Shown: positions 22,386 to 33,627 of the stretch, piece after piece
How the letters are laid out: each line of letters starts with the position of its first letter
How positions within the stretch are numbered: the stretch's first letter is position 1
Assembly: GCA_030789695.1 (NCBI GenBank)
Contig: CM061139.1
Coordinates: 104,692,837-104,756,836, forward strand
Origin: Scilla litardierei
Lineage: Eukaryota; Streptophyta; Magnoliopsida; Asparagales; Asparagaceae
Reading direction: 5' to 3'
Length of the DNA: 64,000 nt
Position numbers and translations under genes: made by a program
The notes under the pieces: model-generated
Database searches by the model: none
The model's input: only the letters and a program-made list of their open reading frames with translations
Told to the model about the DNA's origin: nothing

Positions 22386-22805
22386 TTAATTAATGATATA
22401 AGCTTATATATGTTGTAAATTTGTATACGGAATTAGGACAGGATTATTGTGCCGATGATGATCCATGGGACAATTTAACAAACAAGGTGCCCCGATTATG
22501 TACAGAATTATACATACGTGTGTAGTTGGATAGGATTTTTGGATTTACAATGAGTTGATCAAATTCGTGGTCGGCAAGTTCTTAGTTTGAGATATATTAT
22601 ACTAATATAGTTTGCTGTGTTTTGAATTAAAATTGATCGACCCACTTTTTCTTCTTCTGATTTTAATTGACTTTGTCAGCTTCGCCATTGAAAATTCAGC
22701 CCTGAATCATCTAGAAGAGTTGAAACCGACTATGAAATATGAAGAACAAAAAAGCAGCAGCGTTGGGGATATGTCGTTATTTGTTTATTTTAGGCATTGA
22801 AAGAG
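22386..22805 (+). other. 3' flank of the ELO gene
   Basis: AT-rich sequence, probably 3' UTR and short downstream spacer. No clear gene was seen; short ORFs here look random. Confidence 0.5.
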
Positions 22806-24288
22806 TGTTGAATGTCGAAAATACATGATCAACTCATTCATGTGCACCGGCGTCACGGATGCATCTGCTGTTTGCTTAGATATCAATTGTTATGCACATC
22901 CGCTGTGCCCAACCCCACTTGAGATGCGGCTTTGGGCTCCCAAGAGAAAGCCCACGTCCATTAATGACGCATGAAGGCCTGAGCCCGTGACCTAAACGGA
23001 CATCCCGCTCATGAGCATTGATTTTACTAGTGTACCATCAAAGTAACTACCAAAATCCCAATAAGCCAACATAGGGACAGTTCATCCACTGAGCTCGTTT
23101 GCTCTGCCCTTGCATTTCACTATAGCTCGGGCGATTCAATATCGGCCTCCCAACATTGGTTGTTATCACCGACGGTTCGTCTAACTCCTCGGCTCACTAA
23201 AGCATAGGAGGGATTTAACCAGGAATCAGCCATGGTCATTTGACGAGTTACTGCCCAGCAGGTCTGTTACCTCATGTCAGCTAAAGGAGTAGCTCCATTC
23301 CGCCCCGTCGTCTTCTCCCCAGTCTCCAAGCTGCTCTCATGGAAGAGTCTCTGGAACCGAAGGAGCGGGGACCTCGAATTCGTACTCAAACCCCACCGCT
23401 CCTATTGATACAGACCTAGTCTCAGGCTAATGGGTCCGCCAACACTCTATCCACAAAATCATGAGCCTGAAGCTTCTAAGGTGAGAAAACACCCATAGAA
23501 CATTTTGGCATTGTCTGTAGAAAGCAAGTCAGCAACTAAGCATCCTCATTGTTGACTCATTGGGCCTGCACTCGAGGGAAGTCAGTCGACAAATGGCCAA
23601 GGCCGGCCAGGCCCACCATAGCAACCCGGTATCGACCCAGTCAAAGCCTAAATGGCCAGTCGACCGTTAGGTCCGCTTCAAATGAAGGTGAGATTGAATG
23701 CGGGCTTGGAAATCTCGGAGACGTGGGTAACGTTTACTCCCATTTATGGTGGAAGATCGTGGCCCCATTATGAGAGGCCTTTATCTCTCCAACGTCTCTA
23801 AAGGGACCTCGAACCTCTATAAATAGAAAAAAAGGGTTCAATCTCAAGGTACGAGATCTAATACATAGAACTTTATCTTCTTACTTTCACCATTCTATAT
23901 TCGAGCTTGCATCGCTAGTCTAGAGACGAACCTCCGTGGGTCGATCTCTGCTACACCAAGCTCCCTCTCTATCTTAAGTTCCCTACTAACTTAAGCATCG
24001 GAGGGTATTTGGGTCGGGACCCAGATCCGATCCCCTTAACGACTCCATGTGGTTCAGATTGACGATCATCCTCCAGCGCCCAAGGTCGCCCTCGAGCTCC
24101 TCAACGCTTGAACGACAAATGCAACGGTCGCCCATCGGTCAATCCAAGGTCGTACCACCATCAGTCACCATCACCTGACCCCAGTTCTTCCAACCGATGG
24201 TCCAACTCCAAAGGCTGACTAGGCTCCAGCTCAGCGCTTCGAGTCTTTGTCAGCTTGACAACTGTCCTGATCATTTTTGGCCTTAACA
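22806..24288 (+). repeat. 5' LTR of a plus-strand Tat element (outer end approximate)
   Basis: The inner end CCTTAACA at 24288 directly precedes a Tat-type primer site. A TATA box TATAAATA sits at 23818-23825 in the context CCTCTATAAATAG. The outer end is placed at TGTTGAATG (22806) only by position and TG start; it lacks the inverted match to the inner end, so it could be wrong by hundreds of bases. Several short ORFs are meaningless. Confidence 0.5.
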
Positions 24289-24290
24289 GT

Positions 24291-24308
24291 TTGACGCCGT
24301 CTGTGGGA
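24291..24308 (+). other. Primer binding site, tRNA-Arg type (Tat)
   Basis: TTGACGCCGTCTGTGGGAA resembles the Tat standard TGGCGCCGTCTGTGGGAA with one or two mismatches near its start. Confidence 0.75.
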
Positions 24309-24347
24309 AACGTTAACCAGCCTAACATCACACAGCAATCCAAAAGC

Positions 24348-25926
24348 TATGACAGCTGGACCCAGTAACGTTGGACCGGTGGAAGGTCTGAATGAGAAGC
24401 CAAGAGCAAACAACGTCTTGTTGGAGGACGCCGCGGACTCCACCATTCCCCCGCCTCGACCAACGGGGGAGGCAAATGAGCCTGGGGTCACTCGGAGAGA
24501 ATTCAACCAATTCACCGTGTAGGTTAATAGGAGATTAGGCGTATTGGCGGCTTTGGTACACCAGAACCTGGGGAGCCCATCCCACGTAAATGCGCTGCCG
24601 CCTCCCCCTAATCTGTACCTGACGCCAACAATGGGCTCAGCATACCTCCGAGATTTGGGGGACCCAAGGGCGGATATCAACCTCGACGGTTCGACCCCAC
24701 TGCCCACCAATACAACGGAGTAGGGGTTGATAATCGAGTTTTCGTACTTCAGCGGAAACCCATCCACTCCAATTACCGGGGGCGACCCGCAACATCCTGA
24801 ATCAGGTAATATACGGAGCTCCTCCGGGTTATAACCCGATAAACCCTACAGGTGGAGTCGCAAGAGGGGAGGAAATCCGAGATCGATCCCCCGGCGTCAA
24901 CTTATCGCAAGCCGGAGTATGATGATCCATGCTGGTCCAATCCACCATTCAGAAGACTCCTCTGAAGGAGAATATCCTCTCCGCTCCCTTTCTCCCGAAA
25001 TTCAAGCTCCCAGCTCTACCAGCTTATGATGGCAGAGGCAACCCATAGTCACACATTCAAAAGTATCTGAATGTCATGCTACTCCACGGGGCCGACGAGC
25101 CCTACCTTTGTAGAGCTTTCAATGCCACCCTGACCAAGAGGACGGAAAGCTGGTACGAAGGGCTGCCTGGCTGCTGCATCGGCTCATTCGACGAGTTAGC
25201 AGAGATATTCTGCAAGAAATTCGTCGTCGGACGATGACCCAGAAGAGGCCGTCCAACCATTTCTTGCTCAAATAGAATGAGAACGAGTCAATCCAAGATT
25301 TCGTATCTAGATTCAACGACGAGAAACTCGATGTGGAAGGGACGCCGGACGTGACCTTCATAGCGGTGCTCACCCAAGCGGTCAGGAACAAGCACTTGAG
25401 GAGGGCCCTTCACCAGTTCTCCCCTAATACAATCGCAGAAATGCTCAACATAACAGATCGGTTCACTTCCTCCGTGGAAGCAGAAGAACCAGCCGGAGCC
25501 AATGCCAAGAGCACCCCCTCCTACCGCGGAGACACGAGGCGGGAAAAATCAAGCTCGGGAAACCCCCGCCAGAAGTCCCGAGATAAGAGGCCTAGGGAGA
25601 GAAGCCCTCAAAGCAATGAGCGCACCACTTACGCTAAGCTAGTCGTCCCTAAGACGGAAGTCCTCGCCTATGCCACACGAGAGGAGCTGATACAAGAGGC
25701 TACAAAAAAGGGGAAGTACGAGAAAAGGGACGACCTCAAATTCTGTAAATATCACAATGATTATGGGCATGACACGAATGACTGTTGGACCCTTAAGAAG
25801 GAGATGGACGCCCTAATCAAACGGGGACACACCAAAGGCTTGGCCAGTGATCCCTCTAGCAAGGAAGGATCCTCCAAGCAAAAGGGCAAGATGACGAGGT
25901 CGCCCATTACCAAGGTGGTCGACTGA
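24348..25926 (+). pseudogene. Tat gag, frameshifted; pol absent
   Basis: Reads from ATG 24348 with early stops (for example 24522). The conserved gag core is at about 25027-25230 (YDGRGNP..HIQKYLNVML, CRAFNATLTKRTESWYEGLP) and an open C-terminal part at 25333-25926 with CKYHNDYGHDTNDCWTLKKE, the metal-binding-like motif typical of Tat gag. It ends in a stop at 25924 with no protease, reverse transcriptase or integrase after it; the next recognisable feature is the tandem repeat. The element is therefore a deletion derivative or an element with a gag-only layout. Confidence 0.75.
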
Positions 25927-26165
25927 CGAACCACTAGAAACCCATGGCGAATAACGCGACAATGAACGGCAATAACTTCGACATCGATCGAAAAATGCAA
26001 ATACGTCGATCAAAACCCATCTTTTATCTTCTAATAAAGCATGTTCTCTTCATATAAAAAGCTTTGCTTCTTTGAGCCTTCGTAAAGTTTGTAGAGATTG
26101 CCCAATGAAAAACTCCCCTCGAAAAGGACCCGATCCTCAAGAGGTTTTGAAAAAACCGAACTTGC

Positions 26166-26690
26166 GACCTAAACGGTCGTCAGCCGTAAGTCGAATGGGC
26201 CACCCCTTCGCAACTGAACGACTCTCGAACGGTCGTCGACCGTAAGTCGAAGGGGCCACCCCTTCGCAACTGAACAACTCTCGAATGGTCATCGGCCGTA
26301 AGTCGAAGGGGCCACCCCTTCGCAACTGAACGACTCTCGAACAGTCGTCCGTCGTAAGTCGAAGGGGACATCCCTTCACAACTGAACGACTCCTAAATGG
26401 TCATCCGTCGTAAGTGGAAAGGGCCACCCCTTCACAACTGAATGAATCCTAAACGGTCGTCAGACGTAAGTCGAAGGGGCCACCCCTTTACAACTGAACG
26501 ACTCTCCTAAACAATCGTCAGCCATAAGTCAAAGAGTCCACCCCTTCGCAATTGAACGACTCTCGAATGATCGTCAGCCGTACGTTGGGGGCAACCCTTT
26601 GCGACGAAACGACTCTCTCGAGCCGCATCCGTAAGACAAAAGGGCCATCCATTCGCTACTGAACGACCCAAGGCGTAAGACGTCAAACCA
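26166..26690 (+). repeat. 56-bp tandem repeat, about nine units
   Basis: The landmark GCAACTGAA recurs at 26210, 26266, 26322, 26378, 26434, 26490 and 26548, an almost exact 56 bp period, then at about 26601 and 26655 in decayed form. The unit includes CGTAAGTCGAAGGGGCCACC and an ACGACTCTCGAA end. The position between gag and the antisense ORF corresponds to the 3' untranslated region of Tat elements, a known source of satellite repeats. Confidence 0.88.
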
Positions 26691-27184
26691 CAAGTCAGGC
26701 GGATCTCCCCTTTTCCACAGAACATGGTGGTCAATTTCTAAAGGCGATTCGATGGTTTATCCTCGATGTCTCTGAAGCAGCGCCTAACTCATCGAAAGAG
26801 GCCAACAGACATTCAGACCACCACAGGGCGTGACCGACAATAAGCGAAGAGAGGCAGTGGCCAACGAGAATACATAAACGCATTCTCTTGGCACTCTTCA
26901 GTACAAAATGTTGTTCTCATTCACATCACCCCCGATACATTCAAAAAATTTCCATCAAGTAGGCTAGATCTTACAACGGCCGTTCATGCCCTTGATCTCC
27001 CTCCAACACGGTCGTGGGCTCTGGCTCCCCCGTAACAACCACCTCGTCGCCAGCCGTGGTGGTAGCCTCGTCCACTGTAGCTGCCTTATCCGCGCCTTGG
27101 CTTGACTCGTCACCACCATGGATCGACTCATCTTTGCCATGGTCCTAAAAAACCACCGGGATATCGTCGATCTCCGTGGAGAGG
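26691..27184 (+). other. Tat 3' region, no clear gene
   Basis: Moderately GC-rich sequence after the tandem repeats. The minus strand contains Asp/Glu- and Ala-rich triplets, possibly the C-terminal continuation of the antisense ORF at 27185-27478 in a broken frame. Nothing else was recognised. Confidence 0.4.
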
Positions 27185-27478
27185 TCAGGAAATCGGTTCT
27201 TCATCTCCAAAGACATCGCTCGTAGCCCTGCTTATATAGCTCATCAAAATCGAGAAACGAATCCATGAAGTCACGGATCGCCTTGTCCGTGATGACTTCG
27301 GCTCGACTCTCTCCTCCAGCAGAGCGTTTTCCGCTCGCTCCCTCAGGGCGATCTGTACAGCCTCCCTCTTGCGAGACTCGCTTAGCTCGTGCTCGAGCTT
27401 CTGAACAACTAGGGACCTCGTCTCAGAGAGCTGGCCCAGCTTTTCAGTCTCGGCCTGGGACTCCCTCACCCTTGACAT
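27185..27478 (-). pseudogene. Antisense coiled-coil ORF in the Tat 3' region
   Basis: About 98 codons on the strand opposite to gag. The first 60 residues (SQAETEKLGQLSETRSLVVQ..LEHELSESRKREAVQ) have heptad-like spacing and high Glu/Arg/Leu content, so a coiled coil is likely; after residue ~62 the sequence degenerates. An antisense ORF between gag-pol and the 3' LTR is known from some Tat elements (for example Grande gene 23); homology here is by position and character only. The 5' part is missing because a different sequence begins at about 27481. Confidence 0.45.
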
Positions 27479-27480
27479 GA

Positions 27481-27765
27481 CAGCTAATTCCGAATGAAAA
27501 GTGTCATTTTCACCCCCTATTTCCTTGGGTTTTAGCGTATATATTTCACATATAGGCTCTATCTAGCTCGTAATTGTGCAAAGTCCGTATTTTAGATCTT
27601 GTCACTTTTAATGCTTAAAACCCACTTCTTGTCGCTCATTACTGTATTTCCTATTTTTGAGAATTTTTCTGGAATTTATGGATATTTATCGGAAGTAAGA
27701 CGAAGCGAAGAAGAATTCTACAATTCCTTCTCTTGTGCAGAATTCTACTATCATTCCAGTGCATA
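27481..27765 (+). other. Unassigned repeat fragment
   Basis: AT-rich sequence beginning near TGAAAAGTGTCATTTTCACC (27497), which could be an LTR start, and ending where the Tekay LTR begins. No partner copy in the window. The five bases before the Tekay LTR are GCATA. Confidence 0.35.
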
Positions 27766-30704
27766 TGTAACGGCCGCTTTCCGGCCGTTCGTATTTTCTA
27801 CGTGCACGTACTTTTCGTGCACGTATTTTATTTGGCTCTTTCTTCGTTTCGGTATATACGATGTGATATGCCGTTGTGACCATATGCAAGTGTAGAATTT
27901 TATAGTAATTTTTAGGAACGTCATTTCACGGCTCGTTTTCTCGCAAAACAGCTTTGAATGGAAGGGCGTTTTGGTCTTTTGGCACCAATACTCAGTTCCC
28001 GATTTTACGATAATTTTTGGTAGATGTAACACGCGATCAGACCCCGTAGCCCCGTACTTCTCATCTCTACGATCGTCCCGTTATTTTCGGATTATTTTTC
28101 CGATGCCCGTAGTGGAAGATATCCCCTAATCAATTCTCAGCCATTGATTAGCCGCTAATCTATTTGAATTTCGAAATTAATCAAATCCCAAATTTCTCTC
28201 CCACGTATCATGGCAATTAGTTCAGCCACTATTCACACCCTCCTTTCCCCTATCTCCACTCTCCCTATCTCTATCTCTCTCTCACATTTAGCCAAAAACC
28301 CAAAGCTAGATAGCAAAAACACTTCTTCAGTTTTAAGGAAACAAGCCCATTAGCCGCAACTAGCACAGATCTGGGCACCGCCACTTCCAGCTCACAGCCA
28401 ACCACCGGCAATCATCCATGCCACTATGTTCCCCTTTGACCCCTCTCTGCTCTGCAACTTCCCTCACGCTCATACCCCACCTGTAGCTCCCGGAATCCTC
28501 ATCAGAACACGCCGTATCACCTGTTTTTCACAGATCTGGAAGCTGAACTTCAACGTCGGCTCACGCCCACCTCCGAACACCCCCGGTGACAACTCCACTG
28601 CCTTTGGCTTCTTCTTGAAGTCCTTTATCTTCTGCAACTTCCCGTTTTCACTGTTCGTCGCTGGAATTCCACTGAGACGCGCGACAACAAACGTTGCGCG
28701 AATCTGTCCTCCCCGGTTTATCACGGCCACTCACCGCCGTACGCTTACGCCGTTGGCCACCCACCGGGCCGGGCATCTTCCACTGGTCCTACTTCATCTA
28801 CCGACAGCCCTCTTGGTCTCTTGGAGTTCACGTGCGTTGCCGCACGCACGTGTTTTTAGCCGACGTCGCCGTCATCGTGAAGATCCGTTGCGCTACCCGC
28901 AACGGGAGGAGGATCGCTGTTAGCTCGCTGATTTCACGCCACCGCCCCTCTGTCCAGATGAACTTTGCTGTGTTACCCACGACCGAGGAGTTCCAGACGA
29001 CGCCGACGTTTCGTCGATCAGACCCGACTTTCGCTTGTTGGACGACGTCACGAGGTTGGTTTCCCTAACAAGTAGTAAAACCAACACCGTAGTTCATCGA
29101 AACCTAATTTAAAATTGATCAACGTGAACTAAAGTTAATTTCAGCATCTTTAAAACGTTGTCCACCGTAGGAAAGATCAACGAACGGACTATTTTTCTGT
29201 GCACATAGGGTAGAGTCGATCTAGACTGAACAAAACATCAAAAACGTGACTTTTTGACTGATAGATTAGTCCCGCTAAATTTAGAAACAACCCATAATAG
29301 GTTTGACCAAAAAGCACGATCTGACATCGCCATGATACTATTTCAGACGGACCATCGTCGACGCGACGTTTTGACGGGACGCTCCGGACAGACGACGCAC
29401 TCGCCACCGCAGGCAAGTGTAGTCACTTGTGCCTTCGGCCGTGTTTAGGCCTTTGACTTTTAGAACTGTTAAAATGTGAAAAAAGAGAACCGGACATTAA
29501 ATGATAGCGTCCGGGACACCCCTTGATAGCTTAGACTTGACGACGAAGTCTAAGCGCAACAACAACATTTGACACCTTAGGGTTTTCTTGTGTGTGCGTG
29601 CGTGTGGACCTCCTAGAAGAACCATCCCTGTCTTGTCATGTCGTGTCTTGTTATGCACAGCCTGCGAGTAATAGGGCACTCATCGAGTGATCCCTTATAC
29701 GGATACACAGCTTGTGGGCAATAGGGCACTCATCGAGTGATCCCTTGTACGGATACATAAGCCTGCGGGCGAATAAGGCACTCTTCAAGCTAGGAGAGTG
29801 AACCCTTGTCACGATAAATAAGCCTGCGGGCGAATAGGGCACTCACTTGACAGAGTGAGTGATCCCTTGTCTTGTCATGTCTTGTGCACCTGGGTTTGGG
29901 TAGGGTTGAGCGTGCGCACGGGGAGAGGGTCTGATCCCCCTCGAACCGTAAGCGTGAACCCTTCGAGTCACACGTGTATTGTCGTGTCGTGTCGTGTCTT
30001 ATCACGTCTTGTCCCGTCTTGTCTTGACCCGTTTAGGTTAGTCCCGTAGTCGGTAGCACACGCTACGGCTACAGTGTGTCGTGTTTACTTTTCCTGCTCT
30101 GTTACTTTCTTTAAAATGCCATGTTATAACCCCAGCATGATAATCAAACAGTAATTCGTTGTTTTAAATTAAAATACACTTGCAGTAGAGTCTAACATTT
30201 CTGTGTAGACTTTACCTGACATACAGTTCCTTTCATCTTGGGTGATGTACGTTAAGTGTCGAGCCGGAGTTCGTGGACGAGGCAGACTTGCCAGAGTACG
30301 TGGAGCCCGAGGCGTCGACCCAGAGTACGTGCCTGAGGAGGACCAGAGCTAGAGGCTCCTCACTGTTGCTGTTCCATAGTTTTCCTGCTTACTAGGTTGG
30401 GGTGCGTAGCACCGTTTACTTCTTTCTGTCTAGGTTGGGTGCTTGCACCAGTAGTTTACTTTCGGTTGTTGTAGCTGTGTCAGGCTTTTTGTTTAGACTC
30501 TCAGTACTTTCTGGATATTGGTTTGGAATAAAAATGAATGTTTCCTTTTCTGTACCTTTTGTTGTTCCGTACTTTTCTGCAGGGACCTGTTCCTTCATCT
30601 TGGAGTACCACACAGACGCTTATTGGGTCCGAGCCTCACGGCTCCGGCCTAAGCAGGCCTTAGTCACGCTTCGCCTCCATAGTTTTGGGAAGCAGGGCGT
30701 GACA
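27766..30704 (+). repeat. 5' LTR of the Tekay-like element (2.94 kb)
   Basis: Starts TGTAACGG and ends GGGCGTGACA. The first 800 bp match 48637-49450 with few differences. It contains hairpin-bearing repeats (about 29650-29875) and TGTCGTGTCGTGTC-type simple repeats near 29640 and 29980. The sequence after it (TTTTAGTGGTGCC) only loosely resembles an initiator tRNA-Met site, so the primer site is decayed or the end is misplaced by a few bases. Confidence 0.75.
29650..29875 (+). repeat. Four tandem units with hairpins of different length (Tekay LTR)
   Basis: Units of about 50-60 bp share AGCCTGCGGGCGAATA.GGCACTC and GTGATCCCTTGT blocks (starts near 29659, 29709, 29761, 29821). Between them lie arms that pair: CACTC/GAGTG in the first two, CACTCT/AGAGTG with a ten-base loop in the third, and CACTCACT paired with AGAGTGAGTG in the fourth. 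Arm length varies while pairing is kept. Confidence 0.7.
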
Positions 30705-30829
30705 GGTTTTAGTGGTGCCCCATGCAGGTCCTTTTCTGCAAAAATTTTGAAACGATAGAAGTATTAACATTTTTTTATCATTACCCATTCATATGTGCGA
30801 GTCTAAGTTGTGTCTTTCCTGTCGTTAGG

Positions 30830-31656
30830 ATGGTGGGAGGACGTGAAGCTCGATTTGGACCTTCAGCTGACAGGACCATGGATGGACGAAGTGGCGAGTT
30901 TTGCCAATTCCTGGGTGTTATGAAAGAGATGTTAGAGGTTCAGTGTCAGTTGGTTGAGCAGACACATCGGGCTGCTCCGGCTGCACCACCGCCTCCGCCT
31001 GCACCACGAGCTGTTCCTGGAGTGAAGCAGTTCAATGAGCTTCAGCCGAAGACATTTTCCGGGAAGGAAGGACCGTTGGGTGCTGATGAGTGGATCCAGA
31101 GCACTGAAGAGAAGCTGGTAGCGGCGAAGATTCCTAAGGATACTCGAGTTGAGATAGCGAAGATGCAGCTGATCGAGAATCCTAGGAACTGTTGTCGCAT
31201 TGAGGAGAGGCGCCTGCAGAAGCCAGTAGAGTGGAAGACCTTCAGGTCGATGTTCAAGGAGAAGTATTTCCCCAAGGATGCTAAGAGGGAGCTTTTGAGC
31301 CGATTTGTGGATCTGAAGCAGGGGGACATGACTGTCGATGAGTACGAGGCGGAGTTCGAGATGCTGAGTCGCTTCGCCCCGCGCATGGTGAAGGAGGAAG
31401 AGAACCGAGCTGATCGGTTTCGTCAGGGGCTGTGTTCGAAGATTCAGGCTTCCATGTCCTCAGCAGACTTTTCGACCATGGGAGACTCAGATTTTTGGCA
31501 AGGCGGTCGGATTCGTCTGGTCGGCCTCCTCCTGGGTCGGTTGAACTGGTGTGGTCGGCCTCCTCTTGGATGGGTCGGCCTCATCTTGACATAGCTCCAG
31601 TTCCATTTCCAACTTCAGCTCCAGCTCCAGCTTTTGTCTGGATCGTATCTCCCGCT
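30830..31656 (+). pseudogene. Tekay-like gag, N-terminal part
   Basis: From ATG 30830 the protein opens with a short variable region, a Pro/Ala linker (APAAPPPPPAP), then the retrotransposon gag domain: FNELQPKTFSGKEGPLGADE, KMQLIENPR, EWKTFRSMFKEKYFPKDAKR, LKQGDMTVDEYEAEFEMLSR, NRADRFRQGL. After about 31481 the sequence departs from the family, with GGTCGGCCTCCTC repeats, and decays. Near 31610-31655 it enters a Pro/Ala- or Gln/Leu-rich 66-bp tandem repeat that E3 interrupts. A CTTTCCTGTCGTTAG just before the ATG resembles a splice acceptor. Confidence 0.8.
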
Positions 31657-33460
31657 TGAGCACTCCATATTTTACACCTTTTTTCCGCATGTTTGCATGC
31701 CATTTCGATCGCTCAAATCATGTTTTTACGATTTATCGACGATATTGCGATACTTTTCACGATTTGTTGTTTTTGTCGTATTTCAAGAGATTTGGAGCGA
31801 TTTGGAGTGATTCTAAGATACACCTACTCCGGAGTGTCACCGACGACTTCCCCGAGGGGTATTCTGCTATTGGAGAGGAGCGGAAGAAGAAAGAACGTCG
31901 TAGGAGCGACGAGGAGGCAAAAATACGCAATTTGGGCATCTTCAGTAGCTCACTCGGCCGACCGACGAGACCCCGATCGGCCGGCCAGATCGGACACGCT
32001 CCAAGCGTGCACTCGGCCGAGCATCAGAAGCCGCATTGGCCGAGTGACGTATCCCGTCCGCCCGAGTGGCACTCAGACGACACCCATCAAAAACTCCCGA
32101 CTTACTGTTTTTCGTCAGTCTGATCATCAGAAGACCCACTCGGCCGAGTGGCAATTGCCGACCGCCCGAGTGAAGATAAGCCCATCGGCCGAGTGACGAC
32201 AACTCCCTCGGCCGAGTGACCCCCGAAGTGAAGACCCCCAAGACCCCAGACTTACTGGAAATTCTTAGGGTCTCTCACTCGGCCGAGCGACTTTTGTCAC
32301 TCGGCCGAGTGAGCAGCGCTGCCTGTAGCGGAAATCACGATTTTGGAGCTACGCAGGGGCAGTTTGGTCACGAATTTTTGGGCAGTTTTGGGGGGTATTT
32401 AACCCCAGATTCTAACCTAGCTTAGAGAGCTTTTTCTATTGCTTTTGGCAGCCTTTTTAGATTAGACTTTTTAGAGTTTTATTCTTATGATTGGAGAGGA
32501 GAGAAAAGTGTTATTTTGTTGGATTCTTGGAAAGCTACATTGGTTTGTCTCCCTCTTCATTAAAAATCTTATTTTTATTGCTATTTTGAATATTGCCATG
32601 AATTCTATTGCTATTTCAATTGATTATTCTTCCATTTGTGATATGATTTGTGAGTAGTCTTAACGTCTTAGGGCGTGGGGATGAACCCTACGAGCCCAAT
32701 TTCCGATTTGTGATGATTTGGTAGAACTATTGCTAGAATTGCTATTAGGGTTAGTTTGGGACTGATATAACACAGATAGCTAGGTGTTCATACCGATTGG
32801 GATTTGCGAGAGATTGGATCCCAATTCGATAGGAAACCCTAGAAATCCGAATTGGGTTGGAATTGAGTTCCCGAAGTATCGGTTTGCAAGAGATTGGACC
32901 GATACTAGGATTCTCAGTTGCAATTCTATACCAATACCCGTTTGCAAGAGATTGGACGGGTAGGAACTATCCCAACCTAGGTCGTAGCCCGAGTTTGCAC
33001 GAGAGTGGGCTCGAGATGTGATTGAACGATGACGTTGATCCTAATGCTAGCTTGCCTAGGCTAGGGTTTGCAAGAGATTGGGCCCGAGCCTAGGTTTGCT
33101 ATAGACCGGCAACAGCGCGAGAGCGTGAGCTAGGTTTTACATTCAGTTGCAACTAGTTAATCCGACATTCTACCCTAGCAATTGTGAAACCGATTAATCA
33201 CAATGACGAGATACGGTGAGTAGCGGGGATTCCCTATTCCCTAGGCGTCTTTATTTGATTTTATATCTCTTTACATTATTTGACGATTGTGACAACATCG
33301 CCGAAAGGCAAATTCCTACTTTTCTATCCCTATAGCCAGGTTGTTCGGAGAAGGCACTGTCATACGTCCTCCCTGTGTTCGATACCCGCTCGCCGCTACA
33401 CCGTGCGCTTGCGGTAAAACTACACGGTCGCTCTTTAGGGTGTACGCCCGGGCGCGATCA
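31657..33460 (+). repeat. Athila LTR, type B, 5' copy of E3 (1804 bp)
   Basis: Begins TGAGCACTCC (G for T at base 4 versus the other copies) and ends GGCGCGATCA. TATA-like TATTTAA is at 32396-32402 and the hairpin array at 32796-33094, where the fifth hairpin is strong: CCTAGGCTAGGGT (33055) against GCCCGAGCCTAGG (33082). It lacks about 22 bp present in the 3' LTR near 45227, between two CACTCGGCCGA copies. Confidence 0.92.
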
Positions 33461-33466
33461 AGTTTT

Positions 33467-33484
33467 TGGCGCCGCTGCCGGGGA
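33467..33484 (+). other. Primer binding site, tRNA-Asp (E3)
   Basis: TGGCGCCGCTGCCGGGGA, six bases after the LTR, matches tRNA-Asp with one mismatch. Confidence 0.88.
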
Positions 33485-33627
33485 GGGCGCTTTGACAGAG
33501 TTTGATTTGGATCACCCGGTCATTTCTCTTTAACTTCTTTCTTTATTGCTTCAGTCTTTTCTAACTCTGTTTACAGCCCCATTTTGCAATCCCTCCCAAA
33601 ATTCTCCACGGAATTTTATCAGGTAAA

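Noticed and set aside
28426..28923. 165-codon ORF in the Tekay LTR
   Set aside because: It lies within LTR sequence, and the homologous stretch of the 3' LTR does not preserve it.
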